Below are positions 28,364 through 36,527 of a stretch of 64,000 nucleotides of DNA, piece after piece. Made by a program: the position numbers and the translations under genes. The DNA is from Streptomyces sp. SN-593. GTDB taxonomy: Bacteria > Actinomycetota > Actinomycetes > Streptomycetales > Streptomycetaceae. Where the stretch lies: contig NZ_AP018365.1 of the NCBI RefSeq assembly GCF_016756395.1, forward strand, positions 3,757,001-3,821,000, written 5' to 3'. The notes beneath the pieces are model-generated. The model was given only the letters and a program-made list of their open reading frames with translations. It did no database searches and was not told the DNA's origin. Numbering within the stretch: the stretch's first letter is position 1; each line of letters starts with the position of its first letter.

Positions 28364-29244
28364 TGGGTACCTCCGGCCCCCGCAGCCGCATGAACCACCG
28401 CGCCGTTGCGCTGGAAGCCCGCTCCGACCGTGGGGTCTGGAAGCTGGCCGGCGTCTACCCGGCGAGCACCGGCGGCAGCAGCGCCGCCCGCCGTATCCCG
28501 AACGCGGTGAGGATGCCGTCGTACGCCCCGGCCGGGACGTTCGAGGCGTACACCGCCCCCGCCGGTGACGAGGGCTGGGCGGTCTGGGTCCGCTACGTGG
28601 CCGGTCTCCCGGTCCCGGATCCGCGGCCCGCGTCGATGACGTACCGCGTGTGCGACCGCGGGTCGGGCACCGAGTACGTCGGCGTGCGGATCGTGACCGT
28701 CACCGTGGCGCCCGAGTGCCCGGTGTGCGGCGGCCCGCGCGGATCGGCCGTGCCGTACCGGTTCCACGAGGACGGCGACTGGTTCGTGGTCGACAAGTGG
28801 AAGAACCCGTGCGGGCACGTCGACCCGTACGTCACGGTCCTGGCCGAGCACCGCAAGCGTGTGGCGCAGCTCGAAGAGGCGGAGCAGAAGGCCGCCGCGC
28901 ACGCGGTCGCCATCGGCCCGGCCGACGCCGGTGAGTACACCGAGGCGGTCACCCTGCTCCACACCGCTGCGGCCGAGATCCGGGGCCTGCACGCGAAGCA
29001 GGCGGCCCAGTTCCTCGACCTGCGCGGCCACGGCGAGGCCGCGCGGCGGGTGATGGAGGAGATGAAGGCCCGCTCGGGCCACATGTCCGCCCGCCAGGCG
29101 GCGCTGTTCCTCGCCGACCTGGCCGCCGCCCGCGCCGCGTGCTCGGACTGCGAGGACGGCCGGATCAACTACCGGGGCGCCGACGGGGAGTTCGTCAGCC
29201 TGCGGTGCCGGGTGTGCCGGAAGGAGACGGTCCCCAGTGCCTGA
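28363..29244 (+). CDS. Element protein with two zinc-ribbon ends
   Basis: 293 residues, no family recognised. A central ECPVCGG...NPCGHVDPY and a C-terminal CSDCEDGRINY...SLRCRVCRKE form two likely zinc sites. Between them is a long helical stretch with AQLEEAEQKAAAHAVAIGPA and LHTAAAEIRGLHAKQAAQFL. It heads the recombination genes and overlaps the next gene by 8 bp, so a DNA- or RNA-related role fits but is inference. Confidence 0.75.
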   Translation: MGTSGPRSRMNHRAVALEARSDRGVWKLAGVYPASTGGSSAARRIPNAVRMPSYAPAGTFEAYTAPAGDEGWAVWVRYVAGLPVPDPRPASMTYRVCDRGSGTEYVGVRIVTVTVAPECPVCGGPRGSAVPYRFHEDGDWFVVDKWKNPCGHVDPYVTVLAEHRKRVAQLEEAEQKAAAHAVAIGPADAGEYTEAVTLLHTAAAEIRGLHAKQAAQFLDLRGHGEAARRVMEEMKARSGHMSARQAALFLADLAAARAACSDCEDGRINYRGADGEFVSLRCRVCRKETVPSA

Positions 29245-29476
29245 CCTCTACCTCACTCAGCAGCCCGTCGGCGAGGTCGCGTGGATGCGGGTCGCGTCCA
29301 GCGACGAGCCCGACCGGTTCCGGGCCTGCATGGCGCGGACCCTGACCGCCCTCGACCAGGGCGACGACATCACCACCGCGGCGTGGACCGCCGCCGACCC
29401 GATCCGGCTCGCCGCCGAGATCGAAGCAATGGCCGGCGCCCGCCGCCTCACCATCTTCCGGAAGGACTCGAAGTGA
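29237..29476 (+). CDS. Small hypothetical protein
   Basis: 79 residues, GTG start inside the previous gene, stop overlapping the exonuclease start (GTGA). MPDLYLTQQPVGEVAWMRVA, then helices ACMARTLTALDQGDDI and IRLAAEIEAMAGARRLTIF. No family recognised. Confidence 0.65.
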   Translation: MPDLYLTQQPVGEVAWMRVASSDEPDRFRACMARTLTALDQGDDITTAAWTAADPIRLAAEIEAMAGARRLTIFRKDSK

Positions 29477-30537
29477 CCACGATGACCACCCTGGTCGACA
29501 CGGCCGACGCACAGGGCGGCGCCCTGGTCGACGCCCCGACTGCCCGTCTGCTCCTCCCCGCTGACGCCCCCGAGGCGCAGTGGCACGCCACCCGCGCCGC
29601 CGGGATCGGCGGCTCGGACGTCGCCGCCATCCTCGGCCTGGACAAGTACCGCGGTCCTCGGCACGTCTTCGAGGACAAGCACGGGCGCCCCACCTTCAAG
29701 GGCAACGAGGCCGCCGAGATCGGCACCGAGATCGAAGGGTTCATCGCCGGGCTGTTCAGCAAGCGGAGCGGGGTCCCGATCGCGATGCCGCCGGGGACGC
29801 TCGTGCACACCGAGCACGAGTGGGCGCGGGTCAACGTCGACCGGTACACCTGCGACGCGGACGGGTCCGTGACCGGGCTGCTGGAGTGCAAGAACCGCAG
29901 CGCCTACCAGCTCGATGACTGGGAGGACGGCGTCCCCGACGCCCCCGCGCTCCAGACGCACTGGGGCATGGCCGTGGGCGGCTGGACTCACGGCTACGTG
30001 GCCGCGCTCGTCGGCGGGAACCGGCTGATCTGGCACCGGCTGGAGCGCGACGAGGAGATGATCGCCTACCTCCTCGACTTCTGCGGGCGCTGGTTCCAGC
30101 GGCACGTCGTTGAGGGGTTCGAGCCCGAGGCTGACGGCCTGGAGGCAACGACCGACCTGCTGTCGAAGCTGTGGTCGGTCAAGCCGGAAGCCGTCGCCCA
30201 GGTCGACGTGACCAAGGCCAAGGAGCTGCGCGCCAAGGCCCTCGACCTCAAGGCGCGGGCGAAGGGCGTCGCCGAGGAGCTGCGGGCCGTCGAGAACGAG
30301 ATCCGTCTCCTGACCGGCGAGAACGAGATCGCCCAGGCCGACGGCAAGGCCGCCTGGTCGTGGAAGGCCAACGGGACGTTCGCCAGCAAGCGGTTCACCG
30401 AGGACGAGCCGCAGCTGGCCGCCACGTACACGCACATGGTGCCCGCCCTCGACCTGGACCGGCTCAAGGCCGAGCAGCCCCAGAAGTACGCCGCGTACCG
30501 GGCCCGCGTCCTGCGTATCCCCGCGAAGGGAATCTGA
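29473..30537 (+). CDS. YqaJ-type viral exonuclease (RecE function)
   Basis: 354 residues. The lambda-exonuclease/YqaJ fold is shown by WHATRAAGIGGSDVAAILGL, DKYRGPRHVFEDK, EIGTEIEGFIAGLF and VTGLLECKNRSAYQLD, which supply the D-(E)xK metal site; the C-terminal 130 residues form a helical coil (LRAKALDLKARAKGVAEEL). It should degrade one strand from duplex ends to give RecT a 3' tail. GTG start overlapping the previous stop; RecT follows after 2 bp. This pairing is standard in phage and integrative elements. Confidence 0.92.
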   Translation: MTTMTTLVDTADAQGGALVDAPTARLLLPADAPEAQWHATRAAGIGGSDVAAILGLDKYRGPRHVFEDKHGRPTFKGNEAAEIGTEIEGFIAGLFSKRSGVPIAMPPGTLVHTEHEWARVNVDRYTCDADGSVTGLLECKNRSAYQLDDWEDGVPDAPALQTHWGMAVGGWTHGYVAALVGGNRLIWHRLERDEEMIAYLLDFCGRWFQRHVVEGFEPEADGLEATTDLLSKLWSVKPEAVAQVDVTKAKELRAKALDLKARAKGVAEELRAVENEIRLLTGENEIAQADGKAAWSWKANGTFASKRFTEDEPQLAATYTHMVPALDLDRLKAEQPQKYAAYRARVLRIPAKGI

Positions 30538-30539
30538 TC

Positions 30540-31553
30540 ATGGCTCTGTCCACGCTCAAGGACCGCGTGCGCGCGGCCACCAACCCCACCGAGCCGACCG
30601 TCGAGGCGACGGTGACCCGGGCCGCCGACACCGCGCAGCAGACGTCGCCCGAGGAGCTGCACACCTCGGCGCAGGGCGAGAGCGGCCCCGTCGCCGACGT
30701 CGCGCTGAACTGGCTGGAGCGGTACGGCAACGAGTTCACGAAGGCCCTGCCGTCGCACATCGACACCGCCGCCTTCTTCACGGCCGTGCGGGCCGCGCTG
30801 CCGGGCCTGGTCCGGTGCACGCCGGCGTCCCTCCTCCAGGCTCTCCTGACCTGCGCCCGCTTCGGCCTGATCCCGGACGGCCGCCACGCGGTCATCACCC
30901 GGGAGGGCAAGACGGCGACGTTCGTGCCGATGGCCCAGGGCTACGTCGAGCTGATGTACCGGTCCGGCCGGGTCGGCTCGATCCACGTCGGGATGGTCCA
31001 CGAGGGCGACGAGTGGAACTACGAGCCGACGGCCCCGGCGCCGTTGGACTTCACGCACAAGCCCGCCCTGACGAAGTCGAAGGCCGAGCGGGGCGAGCCG
31101 ATCCTCGCGTACGCCTTCGCGTGGATGGAGTCGGGCGCCCGGTCGCAGGTCATCGTGCTGACGCGGGAGGACGCGGAGGAGATCCGCGACGAGTACAGCA
31201 AGGCGTACCAGCGGGCGCAGCACTCCGGGGCGAAGAACTCGTTCTGGCACACGGACTTCCCGGCGATGTGGCGCAAGAGCGCGCTGCGGCGGCTGCACAA
31301 GGTCGTGCCGATGTCGGCCGAGCTGGTGGCGCTGCTCAAGGCGGACGACGCCGGTGACGCCGGTGAGGTGCAGGTCGTGCACGCCCCGGCCGGGGACGCG
31401 CAGCTCCTCGATGAGGCGGAGACGGCGCACGACGCGGCCGAGGCGTCGCAGGACCCGGCGGACGCCGGTGTCCGGGCGCTGCCCCGGAAGCGGGTCCAGC
31501 CGAAGCGGAAGCCGCGCGCGGCCCGCAACGGCCGGAAGCGTTCCCGCCGGTGA
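30540..31553 (+). CDS. recT: RecT-family single-strand annealing protein
   Basis: 337 residues. Core blocks RCTPASLLQALLTCARFGL, IPDGRHAVITREGKTATFVP, MAQGYVELMYRSGRVGSIHV and FWHTDFPAMWRKSALRRLHK are typical of RecT. It anneals complementary single strands and pairs with the upstream exonuclease. The C-terminal 70 residues become acidic, then Lys/Arg-rich. The stop overlaps the next GTG. Confidence 0.95.
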   Translation: MALSTLKDRVRAATNPTEPTVEATVTRAADTAQQTSPEELHTSAQGESGPVADVALNWLERYGNEFTKALPSHIDTAAFFTAVRAALPGLVRCTPASLLQALLTCARFGLIPDGRHAVITREGKTATFVPMAQGYVELMYRSGRVGSIHVGMVHEGDEWNYEPTAPAPLDFTHKPALTKSKAERGEPILAYAFAWMESGARSQVIVLTREDAEEIRDEYSKAYQRAQHSGAKNSFWHTDFPAMWRKSALRRLHKVVPMSAELVALLKADDAGDAGEVQVVHAPAGDAQLLDEAETAHDAAEASQDPADAGVRALPRKRVQPKRKPRAARNGRKRSRR

Positions 31554-31804
31554 CCGGAACGACCTCCGGCGGCCTGGCCGTGCTCGTCACGGCCAGGCTG
31601 CTGGTCCCGGCGGCGCGGGTCTTCCCGCGCCGCCGGGGCGGTTCGCCCGCCGGTTTCCGGAGCGGCCCGCCGTACGCCTGGTGCCCGGCCGAGGGCCGCG
31701 AGACGCCGCACGCGCTCGACGCCGGCGGACGCCGCTGCCGCTCCTGCAAGACCACCACTCCCACCCCCGAGACAACGACGTCGGAGGAAACCCATGTCCG
31801 CTGA
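31550..31804 (+). CDS. Small protein with zinc-ribbon-like motif
   Basis: 84 residues, GTG start overlapping recT by 4 bp. A hydrophobic N-terminal segment (TSGGLAVLVTARLLVP) is followed by YAWCPAEGRETPHALDAGG and RRCRSCKTTT. Function unknown. Confidence 0.6.
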   Translation: MTGTTSGGLAVLVTARLLVPAARVFPRRRGGSPAGFRSGPPYAWCPAEGRETPHALDAGGRRCRSCKTTTPTPETTTSEETHVR

Positions 31805-32489
31805 GACCTTCGGTCCGGAGTACGTGCGCCCCGCACAGGCGGACTGCCCGCGCTGCGCCTGCTGCACGGCCGCGCTGTGCGACAAGGGCCGGAACAGCAT
31901 CACCCGGTGCGCCGGGTCCACACCGCAGGAGCACCGGCAGACCGTGGAGGGCTGCCCGTGCTCGGCGGAGACGACGCAGCGCACCGCGGCCTGGCGGGCG
32001 GCGCAGGTCCGCGCGACCCGCCTCGCCCGTGAGCTGCCGCTGCTGCCCGAGTGTGAGGCGCTGCTGCGGGAGCTGGCGACCGGCCGCGTCGCCGACGACC
32101 CGGCCGGCGTGTTCCCGCAGTTGAAGTTGCGCGGCCTCGGGCAGCTCGTGCACGCCCGCCCGGCGATCACGCCGCTCGGGCACACGTACCTCGCCGCCCG
32201 TGACGACGCGAGGGCGACGACCGGTGTGCGGGTCGTCGCCGTGGACGAGGCGACGCGTACGGCGCAGGTCGAGGTGCCCGGGTGGCGGCAGAGCGACTTG
32301 GCGACGGTGCTGCTCGACCAGGTCGTCACCGACTCGGGCCTGAACGCCGCCTCGCTGCCCGGCGTGTGGCTGGTCGCTGAGGCGAACTGCCAGGCGCCGA
32401 ACCATGACCGGCTGGTGCTGACCGGGTTCCACGTCCCGGCCCCGGCGCCCGCCGCTGCCGCGGTTGCGGACGGCGGTGAAACGGCATGA
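31794..32489 (+). CDS. Cys-rich N-terminus hypothetical protein
   Basis: 231 residues. The first 60 hold a Cys cluster (DCPRCACCTAALCDKGRNSI, RCAGS, GCPCSAE); the rest is a soluble alpha/beta part with VRVVAVDEATRTAQVEVPGW. Overlaps the gene before and RusA after (ATGA). No family recognised. Confidence 0.7.
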   Translation: MSAETFGPEYVRPAQADCPRCACCTAALCDKGRNSITRCAGSTPQEHRQTVEGCPCSAETTQRTAAWRAAQVRATRLARELPLLPECEALLRELATGRVADDPAGVFPQLKLRGLGQLVHARPAITPLGHTYLAARDDARATTGVRVVAVDEATRTAQVEVPGWRQSDLATVLLDQVVTDSGLNAASLPGVWLVAEANCQAPNHDRLVLTGFHVPAPAPAAAAVADGGETA

Positions 32490-32995
32490 CGGAGGTCACC
32501 GCCGGAAGCCTGCTGCCCGCTGGCGGCCAGGAGTACGACCGTGCGCGGGCGCATCTCCTCGGCCAGGCCCTCGCGCCGGGCGGCACCCAGTTCCGGGTCG
32601 TGACGTTCGCCGGCGACCCGGCGAGCAAGGCCCGCCCCCGCTTCTCGAAGGAGGGGCGGACGTACAAGACGGACGCGGACACGGCGGCCGAGACCCGTAC
32701 GGGCTGGCAGCTCCGCCGGGCGTTCCCGCAGCCGTGGACGGGGAACCTCGCGCTGGGCTGCGTGTTCTTCCGACCGGACCGGCAGCGCATCGACGTCGAC
32801 AACATGGTCAAGCACATCTGCGACGCCGGGAACGGCATCGCGTGGGTGGACGACGCGCAGATCACCGCCGTGTACGGGGTGGCCGAGCTGGACGCCGCCA
32901 ACCCCCGGACGCTGATCGTGGTCGCCCGGCACGTCTCCTCGCTGGACCGCTCGGACGTGGCGAAGACGCCGCGCGCCCGGCGGAAGGCCGGGTGA
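32486..32995 (+). CDS. rusA: RusA-family Holliday junction resolvase
   Basis: 169 residues. RusA signatures: FAGDPASKARPRFSKEGRTY (GxPxsKgRPR), and the acidic site DVDNMVKHICDAGNGIAWVD followed by DAQI. It cleaves four-way junctions formed in recombination or replication, consistent with RecE/RecT upstream. Length slightly above E. coli RusA (120) because of N- and C-terminal tails. Confidence 0.95.
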   Translation: MTEVTAGSLLPAGGQEYDRARAHLLGQALAPGGTQFRVVTFAGDPASKARPRFSKEGRTYKTDADTAAETRTGWQLRRAFPQPWTGNLALGCVFFRPDRQRIDVDNMVKHICDAGNGIAWVDDAQITAVYGVAELDAANPRTLIVVARHVSSLDRSDVAKTPRARRKAG

Positions 32996-32998
32996 CGG

Positions 32999-33364
32999 GT
33001 GACCGCTGACGAGATCGCCGCCGCGCTCGACGACGCCTCGGGCGCCGTCGAGCCGGGGCCGTCCGCTGCCCGCGCGCGGCAGCCGTCCGGGCGCGGGGAA
33101 CCGGCCACGTCGTGGGCGGACGCGTTCGCCGCGCGGACCGTCGCGGTCGAGGGCGGACACCTGCACTGGACCGGGGCGACGGGGCACCGCGGTACGCCCG
33201 TCGTCTCGTTCCGGGGCCAGGTCGAGACCGGGTACAGGCTCGCGTTCCGCTGGCATCACGGCCGGGAGCCGGAGGGCAACGTGCGGCCGAGGTGCGACTA
33301 CCCCGGCTGCGTGGCCGGCGGGCACCTGGCGGACCGCAAGCTCCGCGAAGGGGGCGGTTCGTGA
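32999..33364 (+). CDS. HNH-like protein, degenerate
   Basis: 121 residues. LHWTGATGHRGTPVVSFRGQ, TGYRLAFRWHHGREPEGNVR and CDYPGCVAGGHLADRKL align by eye with the phage HNH family seen twice later in the element (AHRLAY...DHxCRNRxCVxxxHLE), but the first catalytic His region (DH) is replaced by RPRCD. Possibly an inactive or structural version. GTG start 3 nt after the RusA stop. Confidence 0.6.
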   Translation: MTADEIAAALDDASGAVEPGPSAARARQPSGRGEPATSWADAFAARTVAVEGGHLHWTGATGHRGTPVVSFRGQVETGYRLAFRWHHGREPEGNVRPRCDYPGCVAGGHLADRKLREGGGS

Positions 33365-33585
33365 TGCTGCCCGGCGCGACGTGGGACAAGGGCATCGACC
33401 TGATCGCTGTCGAGCGTGCCGTGTCGTGCCGGGGGGTGTGCCCGGACCTCACGGACGAGGAACAGCGGCGCGTAGTCCTGGTGATGACGGAGGCCGGGCA
33501 GGGTGCCGAGGTCATCGGCGCCCGGCTCGGCCTGGCCAGCCGGACCGTGAGCCGCTGGCGCGGAGAGATGGGGCTCACGCCGTGA
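33361..33585 (+). CDS. Small sigma-like HTH protein
   Basis: 74 residues. TDEEQRRVVLVMTEAGQGAE followed by VIGARLGLASRTVSRWRGEM is a homeodomain-like/sigma-region-4-like helix-turn-helix. GTG start overlapping the previous stop. Possibly a local regulator or nuclease targeting subunit. Confidence 0.7.
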   Translation: MMLPGATWDKGIDLIAVERAVSCRGVCPDLTDEEQRRVVLVMTEAGQGAEVIGARLGLASRTVSRWRGEMGLTP

Positions 33586-33806
33586 CGTGGCTCGACGCCT
33601 TCGTGCTCTACATCGAGACGGTCGACGCCGTGGTGTCGACCGCCCCGGTGTGGGTGCCGCTGCTCCTCGGCCTGGCCGCCCTCGGCGTCGGTATCCGTCG
33701 CGTCCCGCGCCGCCGACATCGCCGGACACGGCATCCGGACGCGTCCGGACAGGACCCGGACAGCCCGCCGGACATACCGGCCCTGCTGTCCCCTCCAGAT
33801 CCCTGA
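33582..33806 (+). CDS. Small single-pass membrane protein
   Basis: 74 residues: hydrophobic segment VWVPLLLGLAALGVGI followed by a basic stretch (RRVPRRRHRRTRH) and a Pro/Asp tail whose DNA contains several CCGGACA palindrome units. GTGA overlap with the previous gene. Confidence 0.6.
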   Translation: MTWLDAFVLYIETVDAVVSTAPVWVPLLLGLAALGVGIRRVPRRRHRRTRHPDASGQDPDSPPDIPALLSPPDP

Positions 33807-33885
33807 CCTGCGCGGACAACGTCCGGACATGTCCGCCGAACACCGGCCGGACACGTCCGGACGCGACGAAAGCAAGGAGCAGACC

Positions 33886-34233
33886 ATGCCGCGTGTTCCC
33901 CGCCCGCTCGACCACACCACGATGCCCCGGCCGTACCACTGGAGCGACGACGCCGCGTGCTCCGGCACCGAGACCGCCGTCTTCTTCCCCGTCGGCAGGA
34001 GCGGCGTGCCCGCCTCCGTGGACGCCGCCTACGCCAAGACGTTCTGCACCCCGTGCCCGGTCCGCTCCGAGTGCCTGACGCACGCCCTGAACCACCGCGA
34101 GGACTACGGGGTGTGGGGCGGGCTCGACGAGGACGAGCGCGCCGAGCTTCTGCGGCAGGCCCGGCGCGCGGCGGAGAGGCAGCGCCGCCAAGAGCGGGCG
34201 AAGGAGAAGGCCGATGCCTCCTCGGCGGCGTGA
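33886..34233 (+). CDS. WhiB-like iron-sulfur regulator
   Basis: 115 residues. Four Cys: DDAACSGTE, FCTPCPVRSECL; then REDYGVWGGLDEDERAEL, and a basic C-terminal helix (RQARRAAERQRRQERAKEK) for DNA contact. Wbl proteins bind a 4Fe-4S cluster and act with the primary sigma factor; phage copies can interfere with host Wbl function. The gene differs from chromosomal wblA in this window in its loop (an added ETAVFFPVGRSG). ATG 33886 has AAGGAG upstream; an earlier ATG at 33829 lies in palindromic noncoding sequence. Confidence 0.92.
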   Translation: MPRVPRPLDHTTMPRPYHWSDDAACSGTETAVFFPVGRSGVPASVDAAYAKTFCTPCPVRSECLTHALNHREDYGVWGGLDEDERAELLRQARRAAERQRRQERAKEKADASSAA

Positions 34234-34453
34234 GCCGGCCGGTCGGAAACCGGCCCTCCCCCCGGGCGGGCTCCTCGACTGGTCGGACGACTGGCACTTC
34301 GACCCCGAGGCCCTGCCGTGCCGCCACTGCGGGGCGCCCACGCACCTGCGGGACTCGCGGGGCATCGCGGCCGACAAGGTCTGTGCCGAGGCGGAGCTGG
34401 CCGAGATCGACCGGATCGTCCGCGTCTACAGCGGGGACGGTCCGCCGTGCTGA
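34214..34453 (+). CDS. Zinc-finger-like small protein
   Basis: 79 residues overlapping the WhiB-like gene by 20 bp. DWSDDWHFDPEALPCRHCGA then PTHLRDSRGIAADKVCAEAE suggests one zinc site. I recall similar proteins beside whiB genes in Streptomyces phages. Function unknown. Confidence 0.7.
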   Translation: MPPRRREPAGRKPALPPGGLLDWSDDWHFDPEALPCRHCGAPTHLRDSRGIAADKVCAEAELAEIDRIVRVYSGDGPPC

Positions 34454-34899
34454 GCCCCGGACTGCTCACGGAGTGGACACGGCAGGTTCTCGAGGCCGCG
34501 CACCGCGGCGACGAGGACCTGGTCGACGACGTCACCGGCCGGATCGCCGAGCGGGCCGACGTCCTCGACCTCCTGGCGTTCTGCCGGGTGGTCGCCGCCG
34601 AGGCGATGCGGGCGCTCCTCGTCCTCTACCGGGCTCCGGACGCGGCTGTCGGTGAGGCGTGGGTCCTCGACCGGCTCGGCAACGCCGAGGGGTATCCGGC
34701 CCGCCTCTTCGCCGCCCGGCTGGTGACCGCGTACGCGAACCGGGACCACGACCACGTCACCGCACTCGTCGCGGCGGCGGCTGGAGCCTCGCGCGACGAG
34801 CGGGCCGAGTCGCTGCGGGTGCTGGTGACCTACGCGGCCGGGCTCGACGCCCGCGCCGCTCACCGCATCAACCCCACGGAAGGAACGCACGATGAGTGA
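34447..34899 (+). CDS. Helical hypothetical protein
   Basis: 150 residues, GTG start overlapping the previous gene by 7 bp. All-helical: VLEAAHRGDEDLVDDVTGRI, LDLLAFCRVVAAEAMRALLV, RLFAARLVTAYANRDHDHVT. The helix pattern, including ANRDxxxxxAL, recurs in the protein at 39999-40460, so the two may be distant paralogues. Function unknown. Confidence 0.75.
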   Translation: MLSPGLLTEWTRQVLEAAHRGDEDLVDDVTGRIAERADVLDLLAFCRVVAAEAMRALLVLYRAPDAAVGEAWVLDRLGNAEGYPARLFAARLVTAYANRDHDHVTALVAAAAGASRDERAESLRVLVTYAAGLDARAAHRINPTEGTHDE

Positions 34900-35137
34900 C
34901 ACCCAGCAGGAACGGCGCGGTGCACGGCGGGACTTGCAGCGCCGCCCGAGGCTGCGCGGCGACGACCGCGACACCAAGCGCACGGCCCTCGCGGAGGGGT
35001 ATCGGGCGCGGGCGTCAATCCGGGCCCTGGCCGCCGAGCATGACCTGTCGTTCGGGCTGACGCGGACGCTGCTCCTGGAGGCCGGCGTCGAGCTGCGGTC
35101 GCGCAACCGCGAGCCGAAGACGGTGGTGGAGCAGTGA
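34892..35137 (+). CDS. Small helix-turn-helix protein
   Basis: 81 residues. RTALAEGYRARASIRALAAE then DLSFGLTRTLLLEAGVELRS matches a compact HTH common in actinobacterial elements (RxSIRxLAxxxxxSxGxxxxLLxEAGVxLR). Basic N-terminus. DNA-binding likely; target unknown. Confidence 0.8.
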   Translation: MSDTQQERRGARRDLQRRPRLRGDDRDTKRTALAEGYRARASIRALAAEHDLSFGLTRTLLLEAGVELRSRNREPKTVVEQ

Positions 35138-35448
35138 CCGGCCGCCAGCTCGTCATCGGCGGGGTCGCCACCCTGTTCGTGCTGCTGCTCCTCGTCCTGG
35201 CCGGGTGCATGAAGGTCGCCGGGGACGACGACTGTGACGACGACTGGTTCGCGCTCGCCGCGGTCGAGAAGCCGAGCCCTCCGCGCCCGCCCGCGCAGCG
35301 GGCGCCGTCGCTGGAGAAGAAGCCGACCACCCCGAAGCAGCCGGTCACGAAGATCCCGGCGCCCCGCTCGCCGTCGACGTGGAAGGCCGGCCCGGCCAAG
35401 GGCCACGGGACGACCCACCACCACGGTCACGACGACCTGTGCGACTGA
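35134..35448 (+). CDS. Small lipoprotein
   Basis: 104 residues. Signal helix about 7-23 (VIGGVATLFVLLLLVL) ending in the lipobox LAGC, then an acidic patch (DDDCDDDW) and a Pro/Lys/His-rich tail (HHHGH). It should be lipid-anchored outside the membrane. Overlaps the HTH gene by 4 bp. A superinfection-exclusion role is possible but unsupported. Confidence 0.75.
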   Translation: MTGRQLVIGGVATLFVLLLLVLAGCMKVAGDDDCDDDWFALAAVEKPSPPRPPAQRAPSLEKKPTTPKQPVTKIPAPRSPSTWKAGPAKGHGTTHHHGHDDLCD

Positions 35449-35456
35449 GGAGACCC

Positions 35457-35621
35457 GTGGACCCCCTTGCCCGCTTCCTGCTCGGTTCCGGCCTCGGCCT
35501 CATCGCGGCCGGCGTCACGTACTGCGTCACCACCACCCCGCCGTGGTGGTGGGCCGTCGGCCTGGTCGTCGCCATCCTCGTCTGGTTCGGCGAGCTGATG
35601 CTCGACGTCCTCTTCGACTGA
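35457..35621 (+). CDS. Two-helix small membrane protein
   Basis: 54 residues, almost entirely two transmembrane helices (FLLGSGLGLIAAGVTYCV and WAVGLVVAILVWFGELML). GTG 35457 with GAGGAG 5 nt upstream. Size and shape are holin-like, but so are many unrelated small proteins. Confidence 0.7.
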   Translation: MDPLARFLLGSGLGLIAAGVTYCVTTTPPWWWAVGLVVAILVWFGELMLDVLFD

Positions 35622-35696
35622 CCCCCCGCCCTGCCGCGTGCCGCCCTGCTCTCCAGGTGGGGCGGCGCGCGGCGCAGCTCGATCAAGGAAGGACCC

Positions 35697-36008
35697 ATGC
35701 GACTCTCGACCTGCGCCGACTGCCGCCGCGAGGTGTGGTGGACGGTCACGGACGCCGGGAAGCGCTTGGCCGTCGACCCCGAGCCGAACCCCGACGGCAA
35801 CGCGGCGGTCTACCGCGACGGCACCGGCACGCGCCGCTCGCGCCGCCCGACGGACGAACTGCCGCTCATGGGGTGGGAGCGGCTGCACATGCCGCACGTC
35901 GTGACCTGCTCCGCCCGGCCCCGCACGCCCGCCCCGGCCCCGGCTCCGGCCGGGCCGTTGCCGCCGGGCGTCTCCGACCTGTCCGCGTACCGGCGGAGGC
36001 GGACATGA
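35697..36008 (+). CDS. Small element protein with CxxC
   Basis: 103 residues: STCADCRREVWWTVTDAGKR, LAVDPEPNPDGNAAVYRDGT, then a Pro/Ala tail. Similar proteins are frequent in Streptomyces phages and integrated elements without known role. Good AAGGA ribosome site. Confidence 0.75.
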   Translation: MRLSTCADCRREVWWTVTDAGKRLAVDPEPNPDGNAAVYRDGTGTRRSRRPTDELPLMGWERLHMPHVVTCSARPRTPAPAPAPAGPLPPGVSDLSAYRRRRT

Positions 36009-36217
36009 GCCGCCCTGTCCCGCCGGTCGGCCGCTGCCAGGGCTGCGGGTATGCCCGCGCCCTGTCCGCGCACCGGTCCCGCGGGGACGGCCTGAAACGT
36101 CTCCTGTGCACGCCGTGCTGGTCGGCGGCCACGCTCACCGAGGAACGCGGGGAGGCCGTGACGTGGGCGCCTGGGCACGCGGAAGAGGCCGCCCCGGCGG
36201 AAGGCGGCCTGTGGTGA
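36005..36217 (+). CDS. Small zinc-ribbon protein
   Basis: 70 residues, ATGA overlap with the previous gene. GRCQGCGYARALSAHRSR and LLCTPCWSAATLT provide four Cys for one zinc. Function unknown. Confidence 0.7.
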   Translation: MSRPVPPVGRCQGCGYARALSAHRSRGDGLKRLLCTPCWSAATLTEERGEAVTWAPGHAEEAAPAEGGLW

Positions 36218-36225
36218 ACGGGGCG

Positions 36226-36438
36226 TCAGTTGGTGGGGTCTTCGACCGGCACGGCGGTCTCGCCGAGAGCTTCCAAGGCTCGCCGGTAGAACTCGATCGG
36301 CACGATCGCAGCGGCCTCGGTGGTCCGGTTCATGACCACCGTCGTTTCTCCGCCGAAGCGGGTACGCCCCAGGACTTCGCCGAAGACGTTCCGTACCTGG
36401 GCGACTGTCGCCCTGTGCTCTTTGCGCTCCACCGTCAT
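36226..36438 (-). CDS. Orphan Phd/YefM-type antitoxin
   Basis: 70 residues from ATG 36438 (an upstream in-frame start at 36486 gives 86). HRATVAQVRNVFGEVLGRTR, FGGETTVVMNRTTEAAAIVP and IEFYRRALEAL are the Phd/YefM fold, which binds DNA through its N-terminus. No toxin gene is beside it; the flanking genes run the other way. It sits against a plus-strand promoter whose spacer holds two 9-bp direct repeats, so it may act as a stand-alone repressor of the replication operon. Confidence 0.8.
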   Translation of the reverse strand: MTVERKEHRATVAQVRNVFGEVLGRTRFGGETTVVMNRTTEAAAIVPIEFYRRALEALGETAVPVEDPTN

Positions 36439-36487
36439 GGGGGCAGCGTAGCCGCCGTTCATGACTTTGATGTACATCTTGCCCACA

Positions 36488-36516
36488 TTGACGTGCCTAA
36501 GTTGCCTAAGTTAGCT
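36488..36516 (+). promoter_or_regulatory. Promoter with tandem-repeat operator before the replication genes
   Basis: -35 TTGACG (36488-36493), 17-bp spacer, -10 TTAGCT (36511-36516; TAGCTA one base on is also possible). The spacer is made of two 9-bp direct repeats TGCCTAAGT. It drives the small ORF at 36528 and probably the initiator gene. The repeats are a natural site for the divergent antitoxin. Confidence 0.65.
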
Positions 36517-36527
36517 ATGGTGGCACC

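Noticed and set aside
35457..35621. Holin
   Set aside because: Two-helix size fits, but no endolysin or lysis cassette is nearby.
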